Below, piece by piece: positions 21,379-33,973 of a stretch of DNA of 64,000 nucleotides. The notes under the pieces are model-generated. The model had not been told where the DNA came from. It searched no databases and saw only the letters and a program-made list of their open reading frames with translations. Origin of the DNA: Lactarius indigo (Eukaryota > Basidiomycota > Agaricomycetes > Russulales > Russulaceae); assembly GCA_025766275.1 (NCBI GenBank), contig JAFKAC010000002.1, forward strand, positions 1,550,001 to 1,614,000. Direction: 5' to 3'. Position numbers and translations under genes: made by a program. Positions within the stretch are counted from its first letter, which is position 1, and every line of letters begins with the position of its first letter.

Positions 21379-23996
21379 TCAAATGAGGGGCATCAATACT
21401 GGCATAGCGTCCAGTTGTTCATCCTGTGTACGGTTCCCGAATGCGGTATCGAGACTCGCATATGGGTCTGTGGGCACGACGTACGCGCCGACACCGGACC
21501 TGCGCTTCGCAAAGCCCGCGTCCTCATCCTCATCTTCCTCCCCTCCACTACCTTCCCCTTCGAGCAACCCACCCGTGCCAGAGTCGGGCGGCAGCGGTGG
21601 GGATGGCTTTGAAGTGTTCAAGGGGAGCGGTGACGATGCCACAGGACCTGTGCCAGGTTCGATTGGTCCGGGCCCGGGCACGACGAGAGGACCCGCGGAT
21701 GGTCCTGAGCGCTGAACAGGGAACGAGGACTTGTCTCGACATTGGGTTCAGCGCAGGCGAGTCGGCGAGCGCCCTGCCCGCGGCGCCCCGAATGAACGTC
21801 TGGCCAAGAGGATCAATCCTTCACAATGACCTGGGACGACTAACTGGGCGTACCTCCGGGTTCTTGTGATAGATGCTGCCGAGCGTGCCTGTGTGTAGTA
21901 AAAGTTGGTCGAGAGCGCCACGATCCATCCGGTCCGCGTCGTTCGTGATGGCAGGCTTCTCCGAGAGCACGATCTCGCCCGCGACCGTTGGGTTGATCGC
22001 AAGTAGGCGCCAGTACATGAATCCCCTGTCGCGCAGGTCGGGATTGTCGATCTCCTCAGTCGTCCACTTGAGCACCTTGTGCACGAGCGCCTTGACCGAG
22101 TCGGACGAGCTCTTGTAGATGAACAGCTTGACGGCCGCGGTGACGAGCGCAAATTGCACCTCGACGGGCTCCTCGAGAAAGTTGTACGTGAGGTCATCCA
22201 TGAGCTCGTCGGCGTTGTTGATACGGTTTGCGAACTGCCCGATGATCCAGATCATCGACGCCTTTGCCTCGGGCTCGTCGAGCGCGTCGAGGTTCTCGCA
22301 GAGCTTTGGGATGATGCCCTCGTACCTGCCAGGATATCGCCGGAAGATGTCCTTTATAACGATAATAGGCTTCTTGCACGACGTAGGACACTTTCGTCTC
22401 GATAAGGGCGAGAAGGCAACGGATACACGCATCGGCTGCTGCCTCGACCTTGATTGTGATGCGCCCAATCGAGCGCACGGCTTTGCGTACAAAGTCGATG
22501 TCTACCTCCGATGCGTACCTGAACATAGTGGTGATGAGGCGCCGCTGGTTCCAAATAGGTGGCATAAGCTACGTACTCTTCCAGCTCTGCAAGCACCTCT
22601 TTGACGTTCTCCTCATTCGCCAGTCTGTACATGATTTCCAGCTTGGCAAGTTTGACGTAAATTGGATCATTGTACTTGCAGAAGAACACCTTTACGTCGT
22701 TCTTGAGGACGGTTGGACGTCTCTGGATTATGAGCAAGATGTTCCGCAAAGCAACGTACTGCACTTCCGGCCCAGAGGAAAGCAGCGTCACTGTCCAGTG
22801 GAGGCATGGTCAACAGTCGGAATGACGAAGGGGTGACAAGCGCACCTAATGGGGGGCCCATCTTCTTGCAAATGTGTTCTATTAATGTTCTGTTGTTCAT
22901 GTAGTTCATCAAATAGAGCAAGACTTTGATCGTCGTCAGAACCACGGCAGAGTTGGCGTGCTGTAGCTGCACGGATATACGCTCGCCAATAAGCTCGGCG
23001 TCGGCATGCGTCTCTGGGACGTAGCGTAATAACGCATCTAGAATATAAATCTGGCCCCATCTGTATGCACGCCCGTGAGCAGATGGTTCAATACCAGACA
23101 GCCGAGTGCCGTACTCTGAGCTCTCACCAAGCGCCGCGATCAGTTTGTTCGCAACGGCCAAGTTTAACTTGAACACGACCCCGTCTGGTCGGTCCGCGAT
23201 CTCAGACAACGCGGCCACGGCGTTGGCAACAACCGTGGCATTGCTGTCGACCAAAAGATCGCGCAGGAGCTCGACAAAGCCGCCCCTCTCGGCTTTGCGT
23301 GGATCGGCGGCATACAGCTTGGCAACGCATATTGCCGCCGTCTTGCGCACGTATGGATCGCGATCTTTGAGATGGTGGCGGAGCTGTTCGGTCAAGTTGT
23401 CTAGGACGACGGGGATGGGTATATAGGACATGGTACGAATCGCGAGCGCGCGGATGAGTGGGTTGCGGTCGTTGCAGTCCTTGACGGTGACATGATAAAG
23501 CGCACGAAAAGGCACGAAAGAGAGGCACTACGGTACCTGGAGAAAGTTTGGGATGACCATATGAATAGAGTCCGCCTTGGCTCGTCCGTAGTTGATGAGA
23601 AATAGGTAAACCACTGCGCAGAAGGTTCGCAATGTACAAACAAGAGGGCAATACAGCGCGCAGACGCACTCTTCTTGATTTCCAGTAAGGGTGTCCCAAG
23701 ACATTGTACAACGTCGACGAAAAGAGCTGACACTTGAGCAGAACATTCATGAGAAGGAACCAACGCGCCTGCGAAGGGCACGACACGGACTATCATTTCC
23801 CATAGTGATGTTCGCAACTATCTTCTTTAGTACAGTTTTCCTCTTCGTAAACTTCTTGTCTTTTGTCTCGGCGATCTGGAGTTCTTGGCGGAACTCCTGT
23901 ATGCTTGGTGAACTCCTGCCGTACGTGCATCGCTTCAGCGCGTACCTGAATCTTGCCGCGTTGGAAGAACTTTGCATCTTGGCCCTGTCCGCTCAT
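21379..23996 (-). CDS. beta subunit of the AP-1 clathrin adaptor complex
   Basis: The protein is a large beta-adaptin of AP-1 (possibly shared with AP-2) that links clathrin to cargo at the trans-Golgi and endosomes. The ATG is at 23996 ([17 protein letters not shown]), followed by [35 protein letters not shown], the typical adaptin start. The helical trunk includes [111 protein letters not shown] and [10 protein letters not shown]. The hinge ([20 protein letters not shown]) and the end [11 protein letters not shown] are as expected for basidiomycetes, without an ear domain. An extra A at plus-strand 21718 breaks the frame in the hinge. Introns are short and joined in phase where checked, for example one ending at NPE|TFIRG near 21805-21855. 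Confidence 0.88.
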
Positions 23997-24086
23997 CACT
24001 CGAGAGGTAGTAGGTCGGTGGTCACGTAGTTAGTCGTCGGGACTGTGATGAGGAACAAGGGGGGTGGTGAACGGCGCCGGAAAGCG

Positions 24087-25067
24087 ATGTATAAGCGGCC
24101 CGATGTAGTGCGTCCTGGCCCTCCAACGCATCCCTCGCGCGCGCATCTCTGGACTCTTGCGTTTCTCAAATCTCTAAAACAGCTCGATGCCTTACTTGCG
24201 CAGCATGCCACAGAGCTACTCGAGTGTATCTACCACATTAACAACAACCAACGCCACGCCGCGCTCTTCTGGAAGCGAGTTGTCGAAGCGCGACATTATT
24301 CCTGTCGTTTGAAGTCGTGCGACGTTTCATCGAAATTTCAGTCGCTCAGCAAATGGTCTACGAAGTCGTTCTATGACCAATCGGATGCAATGTGAGGCTT
24401 CTTTCTTGTTCAGTGGTCCTGCTACCCCAACTTTCCAAAGATCAAAGCCGCACAAGGGAGCCTGCACTACCCGTCCGCACCCTCTCTCAATTTGTTTCCT
24501 AAACGTGTGCGCACATGTATTACGTTGCTCGACAAAGCGCGTCCCTTGCTGCAAATATTATTTGCGCAAACTGACACTTCGTCTTGTGGACCTGCGTCCG
24601 TATGTATGCAATATACCGGTATGTACCGTCCTGAGGCGTCGCCCTTACATGAGATCTGGGACATTTACCCACGTAATCGGGTGCGTAGTTCCAGATAGTG
24701 ACTTGGAATGTCTGTCGACCTGGGGGAGGTGATCTGTGCCCCCACCGACGTTTACACCCTGACCAAAATCGACGCCCCCATGGTGCTCAATCTCCTCTGA
24801 CTGTACTGATACACAGCACGAGGAGTGCAGTGCCTGTGCCCGTAGTGGGACCACGTCAGCTATGTTAGCACATGCACATCTCACTGTATTTCATGATTTG
24901 ATCTTCTCCTTGTGTTCGCTTCGTTTACAGCTGCAGCCCTTGGCTCTCAACAGGCCCTCCTCGCACCTGGCTGTCGTGGTGAAATGGTCTACAGAAGAGC
25001 CGAGACAGAAAAGGCGCACCAAGGCGAAGAGGGCGCAGTGCGACGAGATTATGACATTTTCTCGTAG
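24087..25067 (+). pseudogene. RMP1/NEPRO-like gene, degraded copy
   Basis: This is homologous to the better copy at 32589-33973. The conserved helix SLKQLDALLAQHATEL...CIYHINNNQRHAALFWKRVVEARHYSCRL is clear at about 24160-24310. A matching later segment (PHKGACTTRPHPL, DSDLECL) and the lysine-rich 3' end (ending tttctcgtag at 25067) are present. The N-terminal exon is missing, the motif VLERIYY is shortened, and several frame breaks and stops separate the pieces. It lies divergent to the AP-1 beta start (90 bp away), at the left border of the duplicated island. Confidence 0.6.
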
Positions 25068-25589
25068 TGGCAGTCAAATTCGCACATGGGAATGCGAAAA
25101 AAAAAAAAACACCGTATTTGGGGGCCTATGAGGGACGTAACTAGTATGTGCTTAGTTTTACTAGTTTTGCAATCTTACAGGCACCGACATCATGACCACC
25201 CGGATACGGGCATTACAGTTGACTTGAGCACCCTGCCTGAGGCTGCTTCTACGAAAATGAAGAGGCGGTGTGTATTAAGTGCTTTGAAAGTTTTCCTATC
25301 AGTGTGCCCACTTTTTTGAAGTTGAAGTGTAGACAGCCGCCGAAGTAAGGGAGAGAGTGATCAGTGACCAGTTCAGTCTATGCATACAAGCGCCCAATCA
25401 ACCCAACTATCCAATGGAAGATTTCCCTCATAGACAGGGACATACTGTAAGCGCTTGTGTGCATCTCCCAGAGACAGAGAAATGGATCAAGGACTGGATG
25501 CCTTTTTTTAGACGAGTGACCGACGTAACAAGTCCAGTTTAGACAGCGGCCGACTTGATCTCAAGATCTCACGCTTACCAACCCAACTA

Positions 25590-26539
25590 TTTAATGGGAT
25601 TTTCCCGCGTCAGTTACTACCGGAGTACCACTGGTAATGCTCCGGGAATCTTGTCAGATTGTTCGGAGCGTTCGGAAACGACACTTCCGCGTGTTCTTAA
25701 GAGGTCTGCCTGAAGACCCAACACGGGTAGCCCACCCATCTACTGTGCCTTCCTCTGAAACCCAGACGAACCCTATCAATGTCAAATCAGGAGCCGCTTG
25801 TCACGGCCAGTGGGTGGCCCTTCCCTCACCATCAACACGACCATGTACGACATTCTGTGCACATACTGCTTGATACAAAAACAGTCACTTACTGCCGTCA
25901 CATTACTATCGTGAATAGGTCTCATCTACTGTAGTTGACCCACGTCCTACCATTTTCCCAAACGCACTCACGAATCAATACGAGGTGAATGCTACCGCCG
26001 AGTATTACTCCTGTGCAGCATGCACAGGTTCTACGTCCAACGGACCACCGACCTGGGACACCATGGGCCACCAGGATCGGAACGCAAGGCCATCAAGCGT
26101 GAGCACCGTCAGTCTCGAGGACATTGTACTATCGTCTGATCATAACCTTTGCAGGACACCTATACTAATCAAGGCCAAGGCATTAACAACCCCATTGGAG
26201 CACCCCCTGCTACTCCTGTCTTAGCACAGGCGCAGTTCGATGTTCCGGTATAAGCTCACCTTTCTTTCCTATGTTGGACTCACATGGGTGGGTCAGGGAG
26301 TCCAACAACAGGAAGACCACGCTCCTTCGCAGGCGACCGCGGGCACTCACATAACCTTGGCCGTCGTATGGCCCTGTCAGGGTCCCAACATCAGAATATC
26401 AGAGGCAGAAGTCCTTAGACGTCTCGCAGATCGCTATGTCAACAACCCAGGTTCGCTTGTGAGCGTGGTTCGCCTGGAACCTGGTCCCTCCGGCGGATTC
26501 CAGGTTGTGATTATGCTTGAAATGGCCGATCTTTTCTGA
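25590..26539 (+). pseudogene. orphan family (CTGSTSNGPPTWDT signature), copy i, probably degraded
   Basis: I do not recognise the family. Three copies occur in this window. This plus-strand copy reads SETQTNPINVKSGAACHGQW at about 25755-25815, YYSCAACTGSTSNGPPTWDT at about 25997-26056, and a C-terminal exon EAEVLRRLADRYVNNPGSLV...VRLEPGPSGGFQVVIMLEMADLF ending at TGA 26537-26539. A probable intron (gtataagctc...gg) precedes GVQQQEDHAPSQAT at about 26300. Copies ii and iii lie on the minus strand. The middle part here is interrupted by stops (for example near 25870 and 25918), so this copy is probably not functional. No domain is evident apart from a cysteine cluster. Confidence 0.45.
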
Positions 26540-26929
26540 AGCCGCTGTCGATTCTTCCTCTACGTCCAAGTTTTGCTAGCTAACCACCACAATATGTGCT
26601 GCGAGATAAAGACATTAACCTGTACTTGATGTGTAAGCTGTCCATCATTGCTTTGTGACGTGCTCTCCCCAGATTTGTATGCCCTTGTTTTATGCCGTGC
26701 TAGTACTACGTCTTCTCTTTCCTGTGAAATAACTAACAACCCAATCTCGTACTGAGGGCAATACAATCAATGGGGGCATACTACAACCCACCTGGAGCCA
26801 GGAACCTCTCGGAGTCCCACGTGAAGTACCTCTCCCCTACGCCTACTTCCAGACCTGCCACAATTGCGTATGGCGCCTCTGACATGCAAAGACCCGATGA
26901 GATAGAAGGCGAACAAGAGCGCATGAGAT

Positions 26930-27850
26930 GAGAGATTGGCAGAGCTGGTCAGCAGCGGGGGAGGAAGGTCGTTGGTGGGGTATGAGAATATCCGAGCAGT
27001 GTTGCTTCGCTGCCCGAGCAGTCTAAGCATTGAACAGGGGGGAGTGGCGTGGGGTTAGGGCATGACTCGGGATTGAGAAGGCTCTAAATTCTAAGCGTTT
27101 TACAGCGTAAATAGCGCGAGCGCGTGGGAGCGGCGCGTCACCGTCACAGCACTGAGGGATGTCGTAATGGAGCCGTGGCGATGGACAGGTACAGTACAGA
27201 TCTCGGGCTACCAACTGAACAAGACCTTGCTACGCGCGTATTATTGCACAAGCCAAGCGTCGATTGACTTCATAAGTATCGGGCCACTTCCTCTGCGTCC
27301 AATATCCTGGTTCTTGGTATGCGTTCGAAAGGGGGAGTAGTGGATGCCATGCGGCGGTCGACAATCGTCGTTTCAATGCCTTTTACGGCTGACTTGTACT
27401 TTGGCCTTCTAGAATCAGGTGGAGCAGCTCCGATGGCGCTCGGCACGTGAGCCTCCAGTAACTTCGGCTTGTTGACTGGTTGGGGAGGGGAGTGTTGGGA
27501 CTTGGTAATTTTACTTGGGCTCGTACGAGCAAGAACCTGAAAAGCGTAAATCTGAATCGAAGTTCACCGTAATCCTGGCCGGTTTGGATATCAGATAAAT
27601 AGAGCATGGCAGCCAGGACACAGGCAAATAGTCGGCCCAAAGGCCCTTTAATTATCGAGTCATATCAAAGTCTGCGGATGGCTGGCAAGGAAGGAAGAAG
27701 TGAATATATCAATGGGGATTCGACTCCGAACCTTGGCATGGGGGTTACTGTAACTCGAAGGCAAGGCCATCAATATCGTGGGTCGTGGAATAGGTCGTGG
27801 GGTGAGCGCTGAGATCTCATGTGTTCGATATTATGGTGAATTAATGTACG
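26930..27850 (+). repeat. island repeat block C, copy 1
   Basis: This non-coding block recurs in the same orientation at about 31060-32330 and about 37990-38783 plus 39670-39830. Shared landmarks are the segment around gatggacaggtacag at about 27180, ctacgcgcgtatt at about 27230, cgacttcataagtatc-like sequence at about 27270, gcggtcgacaatc at about 27355, and tctgcggatggctggc at about 27670. It contains the uninterrupted counterpart of the transposon insertion site (about 27695-27715). Confidence 0.6.
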
Positions 27851-28301
27851 CTGCGTGCGTGTACATGCCCCGTGTAACTGTATGTGCGTAGGGGGGCAGT
27901 CAAATGCACGCCGCGTCGTCTTCTGGTTAGAATGATGTCGATGGCTGAGATCCCTCTAAGACAATGGAGGCCGTGGAACAGGAATTCGAGCCCGAATGGA
28001 GCTGGTGATTCAACCTTGATGAGACCGCTGCACATTCTCCTATTCATCCCGGCAATTGGCTTCACTTGGACTTATAGACTTCTATGGCTGTGGTATTGAC
28101 CGTATAGCGAGACTCTTGGCACAGAGGTTGGGTTATCATTTCACAAGAATGAAAAAACGTAGTACTAGCTCGGCATAAAGTGGGATATACAAATCAATGG
28201 TGCACAGCTCACACATCGAGTACATGATCGTCATCAATCTTGCAGCGTATATTGTGGTTAGCTAGCGAAACTCGGACTCAGAAGAAGAATTTATAATAGC
28301 T

Positions 28302-29353
28302 TCAGAGAAGGCCAGTTACTTCAAGCATGATCACAACCCGGAATCCACCGGAGGGGGCAGGTTCCAGGCGAACCACGCTAACAAGTGAACTCGGGTTGTT
28401 GACATAGCGGTCTGCAAGACGTCTAAGGACGTCTGCTGCTGATATAGGATCCTGATGGGGCCGTACAACAGACAAGGTCTGGGTAGCAAGCTGGACACTG
28501 CCCGTAGTCGCCTGTGAAAGAACGTGGTTGTCCTGTTCTTGGACCCCCTGTCGAACAAATGTGAGCCAAATATACGGGAAAGAAAGGAAGGTGAGCCCAT
28601 ACTGGAGCAGCGAATTGTGTCTGTGCCATAGTAGGAACAGTGAGGGGTGCTCCGGCGGGGTTGCTGACACTTTGGCCCTGATTAGTATAGGTGCCCTTCA
28701 AAGGTCATGATCAGACCATAGCACAGCGTCCTTGAGAGACCGACGGTGCTCACTCTTGATAGACTTGTGTCCCAATCCTGCCCTTCTACGGTGTCCCATG
28801 TCGGTGGTCCGTTAGATGTAGAGCCTGTGCATACTGCACAGGAGCAATTCCCGGTGGTCTTCACGCCATCTTGATCAGTGGGTCCGTTTGAGAAAATAGC
28901 AGGACCTGGATCAACTCCGGCAGACGGGACCTGTTCACGATAGTAATGTGATGTCAGTATGTGACTATTTTTCCATCAAGCAATGTGTGCACGGAATGTC
29001 ATACATGATCCTGTTGGTGGTAAGGGAAGGACCTTTCACTGACCACGAGAAGTGGCTGTTGGTGTGACATTGATAGGGCTCGTCTGAATTTCGGCGCAAG
29101 GCGGAGTAGATTGGTGGGCCGTTTGTTGGGTCTTCCCTGGCTCAGAAAGACCTTTTAAGCACATAACGCATGACAGGACCCATTTGGCCGGAGATGTACA
29201 CGCGCCTCTGATGTCCCTGAGCCCTAATTTTTCTGGGGAGGAAAACCAGAGATGAGCAGACGCCGGCGCAGCCCAAGTGCACAGTATAATTGTGACCAAA
29301 GAAGCTAAACGCGTTTCGCAGAGGAAGCCTCTTTCAATAGGCGTCGAATTCAA
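28302..29353 (-). CDS. orphan family (CTGSTSNGPPTWDT signature), copy ii
   Basis: This is an unrecognised protein family. Reading leftward, the first exon begins MNSTPIERGFLCETRLASLV and continues through a hydrophobic stretch (VTIILCTWAAPASAHLWF) that could be a signal peptide or anchor, then EIQTSPINVTPTATSRGQ. Further exons give PSAGVDPGPAIFSNGPTDQDG, NCSCAVCTGSTSNGPPTWDT, then GVQEQDNHVLSQATTGSVQ after a clean intron (gtatgg...gacag). The C-terminus is AADVLRRLADRYVNNPSSLV...VIMLEVTGLL. It is the most complete of the three copies, but the exon joins around 29030 and 28720 are not resolved. It lies in a duplicated island beside RMP1-like genes. No function is proposed. Confidence 0.45.
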
Positions 29354-29699
29354 TCATTATCCCAAGCTCCCCTGAGTAGTGCCCATTTACGAGGCTTGAG
29401 GCGTTGAGGACCAAGGACCAGCGGATTAGAGGACCAAGGATGTGTCTGGTCTGCCTAGAAGCCAACTGGCACTGGCCGCCTGCTCGGGACCAAACGGCAA
29501 ACGCCACGCCACTATACTTGGTAGAGATGAAAACAACGGCACAAATACCTGTCTCTGGCAGAACAGTCCGGGGACAAAAGAATAACCCTGTCACCGGTCT
29601 ATGTCCCTGTGTACAGGGGCTAACTCAATCCGTCTTGTCTTTGCGCCTTTCCTTTATGCGCGCCAAACACATGCAGTGATGGATCAAAAAAAAAAAAAG

Positions 29700-30420
29700 A
29701 ACACATAGCGTCATTCAAATGGCTGCTTCGATTCCACAAGAAGCCGGTCGTCGTGACAAGCACCATATGTCATCCAATCCGTAATCCCAACAATATATAC
29801 GGAACCTACTATACGGAACTACGCTACGCCCAAAGATCGTACCCACACTTGCAATCTGGTCAACGTCAAAAAGGTCTATCACGATGCACCCAGGCGAGTT
29901 TTGTTTCAGGATGAGTGTTGTGATAAAAAAGCTATGCACCGCATCTGGTACCCAATGAGGGGTGCTCTGCCCCCGTATTGGCGTCGTCTTTTCCCCAAAC
30001 ATAGCCCGTACGTTCTTATTCCCTAAAAACGTTGTCGATTATGTTCTGACGGAATTATGTGTAGATCGATCGGGCCTTGTCCTGGTGACCCCCATGCGCA
30101 CTGACGGTGTACTGTATGTCTCGTGCAATGCCTGTCGTGCAAGAGAGTTCATTTGGATCCAAATACAGTAAATTAGTTCCAGTAGCCCTCGCCCACCCCG
30201 ATAACGGGCTTTTCAGCGTTGGTATAGTATACCCATTTGAGTTATTTCCCCTGATAAACTCAACAATCTCCCTCGTTCTAGAAGAATTCCATCCAGGAAA
30301 GTATGTCCAAATAAAGTGTGACGTAGGGCCCCATGCCACTTGTCGTGTATGTGCTTTTCTGACCGACCTTGCCATCGATAACCTCGCCTCAGTACACAGT
30401 CCTTAAAGGGACTTTGCCCT
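29700..30420 (+). repeat. island block D, copy 1 (contains an orphan coding fragment)
   Basis: This block is homologous to about 35860-36470. On the plus strand both copies encode NVVDYVLTE.CVD, then PM(R/H)T.., then (V/M)Q(E/G)SSF, NGL(F/L)S(V/I)G, and end with FLTDL(A/T)ID. The shared coding-like ending hints at an old gene, but no complete frame or known domain is seen. Confidence 0.4.
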
Positions 30421-30639
30421 GCGCCCACACTGTTTTAGTTTCCGGCGCCATGTTCGCCTAAACTACATTCATAGTGGCGCTTGAGTGGCGCTTGAGTGGT
30501 CGATAGATGGATTCACAAGAAGGATACAATACTGCCAATGATTGACATTGTCCATGTGTACCTATCTAGTCCACCTCCTTGGTCGCAAGCGTGGCGTACC
30601 TTGTAAAAAGGCGTAGTCCTGAGAAGCGAGACTGGTATC

Positions 30640-31055
30640 AGGGCTGAGGTATATGCGGTTCAAGACGAAAATAAAGGTTGGGACAGTCAGTACCCCATAG
30701 GAGTGAGTTAGAGTAGTTGTATTGTCCCGACAGGCGTGGAGGCAACAACCCAGACAGGACCAACGGAATGAGCTCGGATATATTGTCTAAGCGAGATATT
30801 TCCACTAGAGTATACAACGGCTTTGGGGAAAGCACGATGAGAGATGGGAACAAGGAAAAGAGATCATGGCGACCGAAGGTGCGGGGTTGTCCTTACATGT
30901 TCTTCTCTGGCTCCTGGGATCCTTGTGCTGCCTTTCTCAGAAATCCGTGCTGTATGTTTGGTATTCCAAGACGAAGGAAAGGGAAGATGCTCGGCGCGAA
31001 CGGAGCTTGAAAATAAGTGCAGTGTAATCTACTTACACCTTGACTTGCGCAAAGC
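30640..31055 (+). repeat. island block E, copy 1
   Basis: This block is homologous to about 37440-37990, and in part to about 34180-34350 (shared gaccgaaggtgcgg and ggtattccaagacg-like landmarks). It is non-coding as far as I can see. It lies between blocks D and C in both array units. Confidence 0.5.
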
Positions 31056-31059
31056 AATT

Positions 31060-32330
31060 TAGAAATGGGTAGGAGGGACAGCGGCAGATGAGGTGTTAAT
31101 CGAGAAAGCTCTGGATTCCGAGTGCTCTACAGCACGAACAGCATGAACACGTAGGAGGGGCGGGTCCGAGTCGCTAGATCACCAATTGGGATGAATGGCC
31201 CTGAGGAACGTCGCAGCAGCATCCAATGGACGGGTACAGGAATAAACATGGTTCCAAAAAAAAAAGGACAGGTACAGTGCGGATCTCAGGCCAAACAACT
31301 GAACAGGACATCGCTAAGCGCGTATTTGGGTTGGTGAGCCAGAGCTGGTTTTCCGAACAATAAGAACGAGCAGGTCTGGGTTGGTTTTTTGGGACAAGGT
31401 AGGAGTCAACTGACATCGTAAGTATCAGGTCGCTTTCTCTGCGTCTGAGATTCGGTACTTGACGCCCGGCAGGGCACTTGCAAGAGGTACTGGATGCAGT
31501 GCGGCGGTCGACAATCATTGCGTCGACGCCGCTTCCAGCTAACTTGTACCTTGGCCTGCTACAGAATCAGGTGGAGCAGCTCGAAGTCCCGTGGCACTTG
31601 GCAGGTGTACCTCCAGTAACTGGCTCGCTGACGAGTTGGGGGAGGAGTGTTGGAATTTGGTAATTTTACTATTTCACAAATCGGAATTGGACAAAGAATT
31701 GGGGCTCGCCGTAGTCCGGGCCGGCTTGGATTCCGACCCCTGCAGCTGGTTCACAGGTGCCCCTATTTTTCTAGGGGTCCATGTGAAACCAAAAACGAAA
31801 CAAGATAAATAACTGTAAAACTGTCTACCACATTGCGGGCCGCATAATAGCGGGGTCCGAGTTCGCGAAGAGAGACTCATCTAGGATCGAATCTGCCGAG
31901 GAGCCCGTTTCAGGTCTTGACGCCGCTCCTAGAAGCCCGTAGGGATTAAAGCAGGTGATAGGTGTATTCCCGGCAAATAATTCGCCTAGGGAGACGGTTT
32001 GGAAAGTATGGTTTCTTCAGGCCGATTTGATACTGGTAGTCCCTTCGTCTCTTACGCGGCTGCTTGGGAGGTGTTGTTCTATTGTGTTTACGGCAAAACC
32101 CCTGTTACTGTAGTGGTTGACTATGTGGCCTTTTAACAATTTACTGCCCCGGTATATGAAAATGGTCCCGAAAAAAACCTGGCAGCAGGCAAAGCATCTG
32201 CCTACGGGCCCTCTTCAAGGTCCGGAGGTGGTTGGCGAGGGGAAGTGACTATATCATCGGCGATTTGACTCCGAGTCTTGGCGTTGCTGTGCACTTTGGT
32301 GCAGGGATTAACTCGAAGGCCATCACTATC
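31060..32330 (+). repeat. island block C, copy 2, with an empty transposon target site
   Basis: This is the second copy of the block described at 26930. At 32241-32262 it carries gaagtgacTAtatcatcgg, the undisturbed equivalent of the site into which the pogo element at 38786-39669 inserted in copy 3. At about 31503-31520 it also carries the uninterrupted equivalent of the T/A fold-back insertion at 38418-38449. Confidence 0.6.
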
Positions 32331-32588
32331 TTGATCACTATAGTAATATAGGTCCGCGATGCTAGCTGGACCAGCTCTCGCGTTCGTGGGCTGGTGTCCT
32401 GGGCCAAGCGCTCGCAAAGTGGACGGGAAGTCTTGAACCCGTCTTAGGTAAGATTTGGCATTGAGGTGAGTGGTGTCTAAGCGGGACAAGGGGGGCCCTT
32501 GATTAACTTGGGATAGACGGGTCGAGCGGAGGATGGCGATGCCAAGGCGAATGAGATGTATCAAAGTGGATGAGGGCGAACAAGGCGG

Positions 32589-33973
32589 ATGTATGCGGTG
32601 ATGCCCACGGGTACGGCAGTAGTGGGTGAGGACGAGCTCAAGGACGCGGCCCGTGCGTTGATGGTTTCCTCCAACACATCCCTCGAGCGCGCATCTCTGG
32701 ATTCATCAAAACACGCCTTTGTCAATGCATTTCTTAAGTCTCTAAAGCTTCATACGCGCAAGCTTAGTGCCTTGCTTTCGCAGCACGCCACAGAGCTTAC
32801 CGTGCTTGAGCGTATCTACTACATCAACAATAACCAGCATCGCGCCGCACACTTCTGGAAACGCGTCGTCGAAGCGCGTCGTTATTCCCGTCGTCTGAGG
32901 TCATCCGACATTTCTTCGTTCGTCAATAGTCTACGTGGGTCGTTCTACAATGACCCGCCGGATGCAAGGTGAGGCATCTCCCTTGTTTGGTGATTCTATG
33001 CCCCCAACTTTCCAAAGTTTAAAGCCACACAAGGGGGCCTGGTCGCACTACCCACCCGCGCCCTCTCTCAAGTCATTTCTTGCACGCTTGCGCACCTGTA
33101 CCGCGTTGCTCGACAAGGCGCGTCGCTCGCTGCATAGCCCGCTTGCACAAACTGACACCTTGTCTAGTGCAGACCTGCGTCCGTATGTGTGCAATCTACC
33201 GGTGTGTATCATCCTCATATAAGATCTGAGGGATTGACCAATGAATTGGATCCATAGCGTGCTTACCCTTGCCATGCGAAGTGGTGCCTTCCTGCATCTC
33301 GTGGTTACTCTTACCGCGCTTGTCGCCCGTCTGACTCACCTATCCTCTGCCCTACGTCACGTGCTCTCTGCCCTTCACGCCGAATCTATACGCCTTCTCC
33401 ACACGCTTCACGTACGTACCGCATTCACCGACGCATGTTTAACAACGACCTTTTTCACTCGCGCAGCCCACAGAAGCAACGCACCAGGCGATACCATTGC
33501 CACCTAGCGCCCCCACTGAACGGGGACGACGCAGAGGTACCAAGCGCCTTGCTGGCTTCCGCCCGGCGCGTGGTCCCAGATAGTGACTTGGATATGTCTA
33601 TCGACATAGGCGAGGCAGTTGCGCGTCCGCCCACGTGGACACCTCGGCCAAAATCGAGATCTACGTCCCCATTGTACTCTTTCCGACGCACAGTGCGGTT
33701 GCGGTATCTGTACCCTTGGTGAGATCACGTCAGCCGGGTTAGCACACATCCCTCTCACTGCATTTCGTGATTTGATCTCCCCCTTCATTCACTTGTAGCC
33801 GCTACGGATGACATGCCTCCGACCGTACAGCCGCCCTTGGCTCTCAACAGGCCCTCGCACCCGGCCGTCGTGGTGAAGAGGCGCGCTACTGGTTCAGAAG
33901 ATGCCGAGACGAAAAAAAGCGCTCCAAGGCGAAGAAGGCGCAGCGCGACGAGATCGATGACATTTTCTCGTAG
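32589..33973 (+). CDS. RMP1/NEPRO-like protein (putative RNase MRP-associated factor)
   Basis: The N-terminal region has KLHTRKLSALLSQHATEL then VLERIYYINNNQHRAAHFWK and RRYSRRL (about residues 55-105). This resembles the RMP1/NEPRO N-terminal domain linked to RNase MRP and nucleolar rRNA processing. The ATG is at 32589 (MYAVMPTGTAVV). After an intron (about 32970-33016) it reads LKPHKGAWSHYPPAPSLKSF, then RLRTCTALLDKARRSL, DLRPYVCNLP, LHLVVTLTALVARLTHL and a basic tail ending KAKKAQRDEIDDIFS at TAG 33971-33973. Frame changes are needed near 33553 and 33690-33710 and in the A7 run near 33917, so the C-terminal half is uncertain. A degraded relative lies at 24087-25067. Assignment is from motif resemblance only. 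Confidence 0.5.
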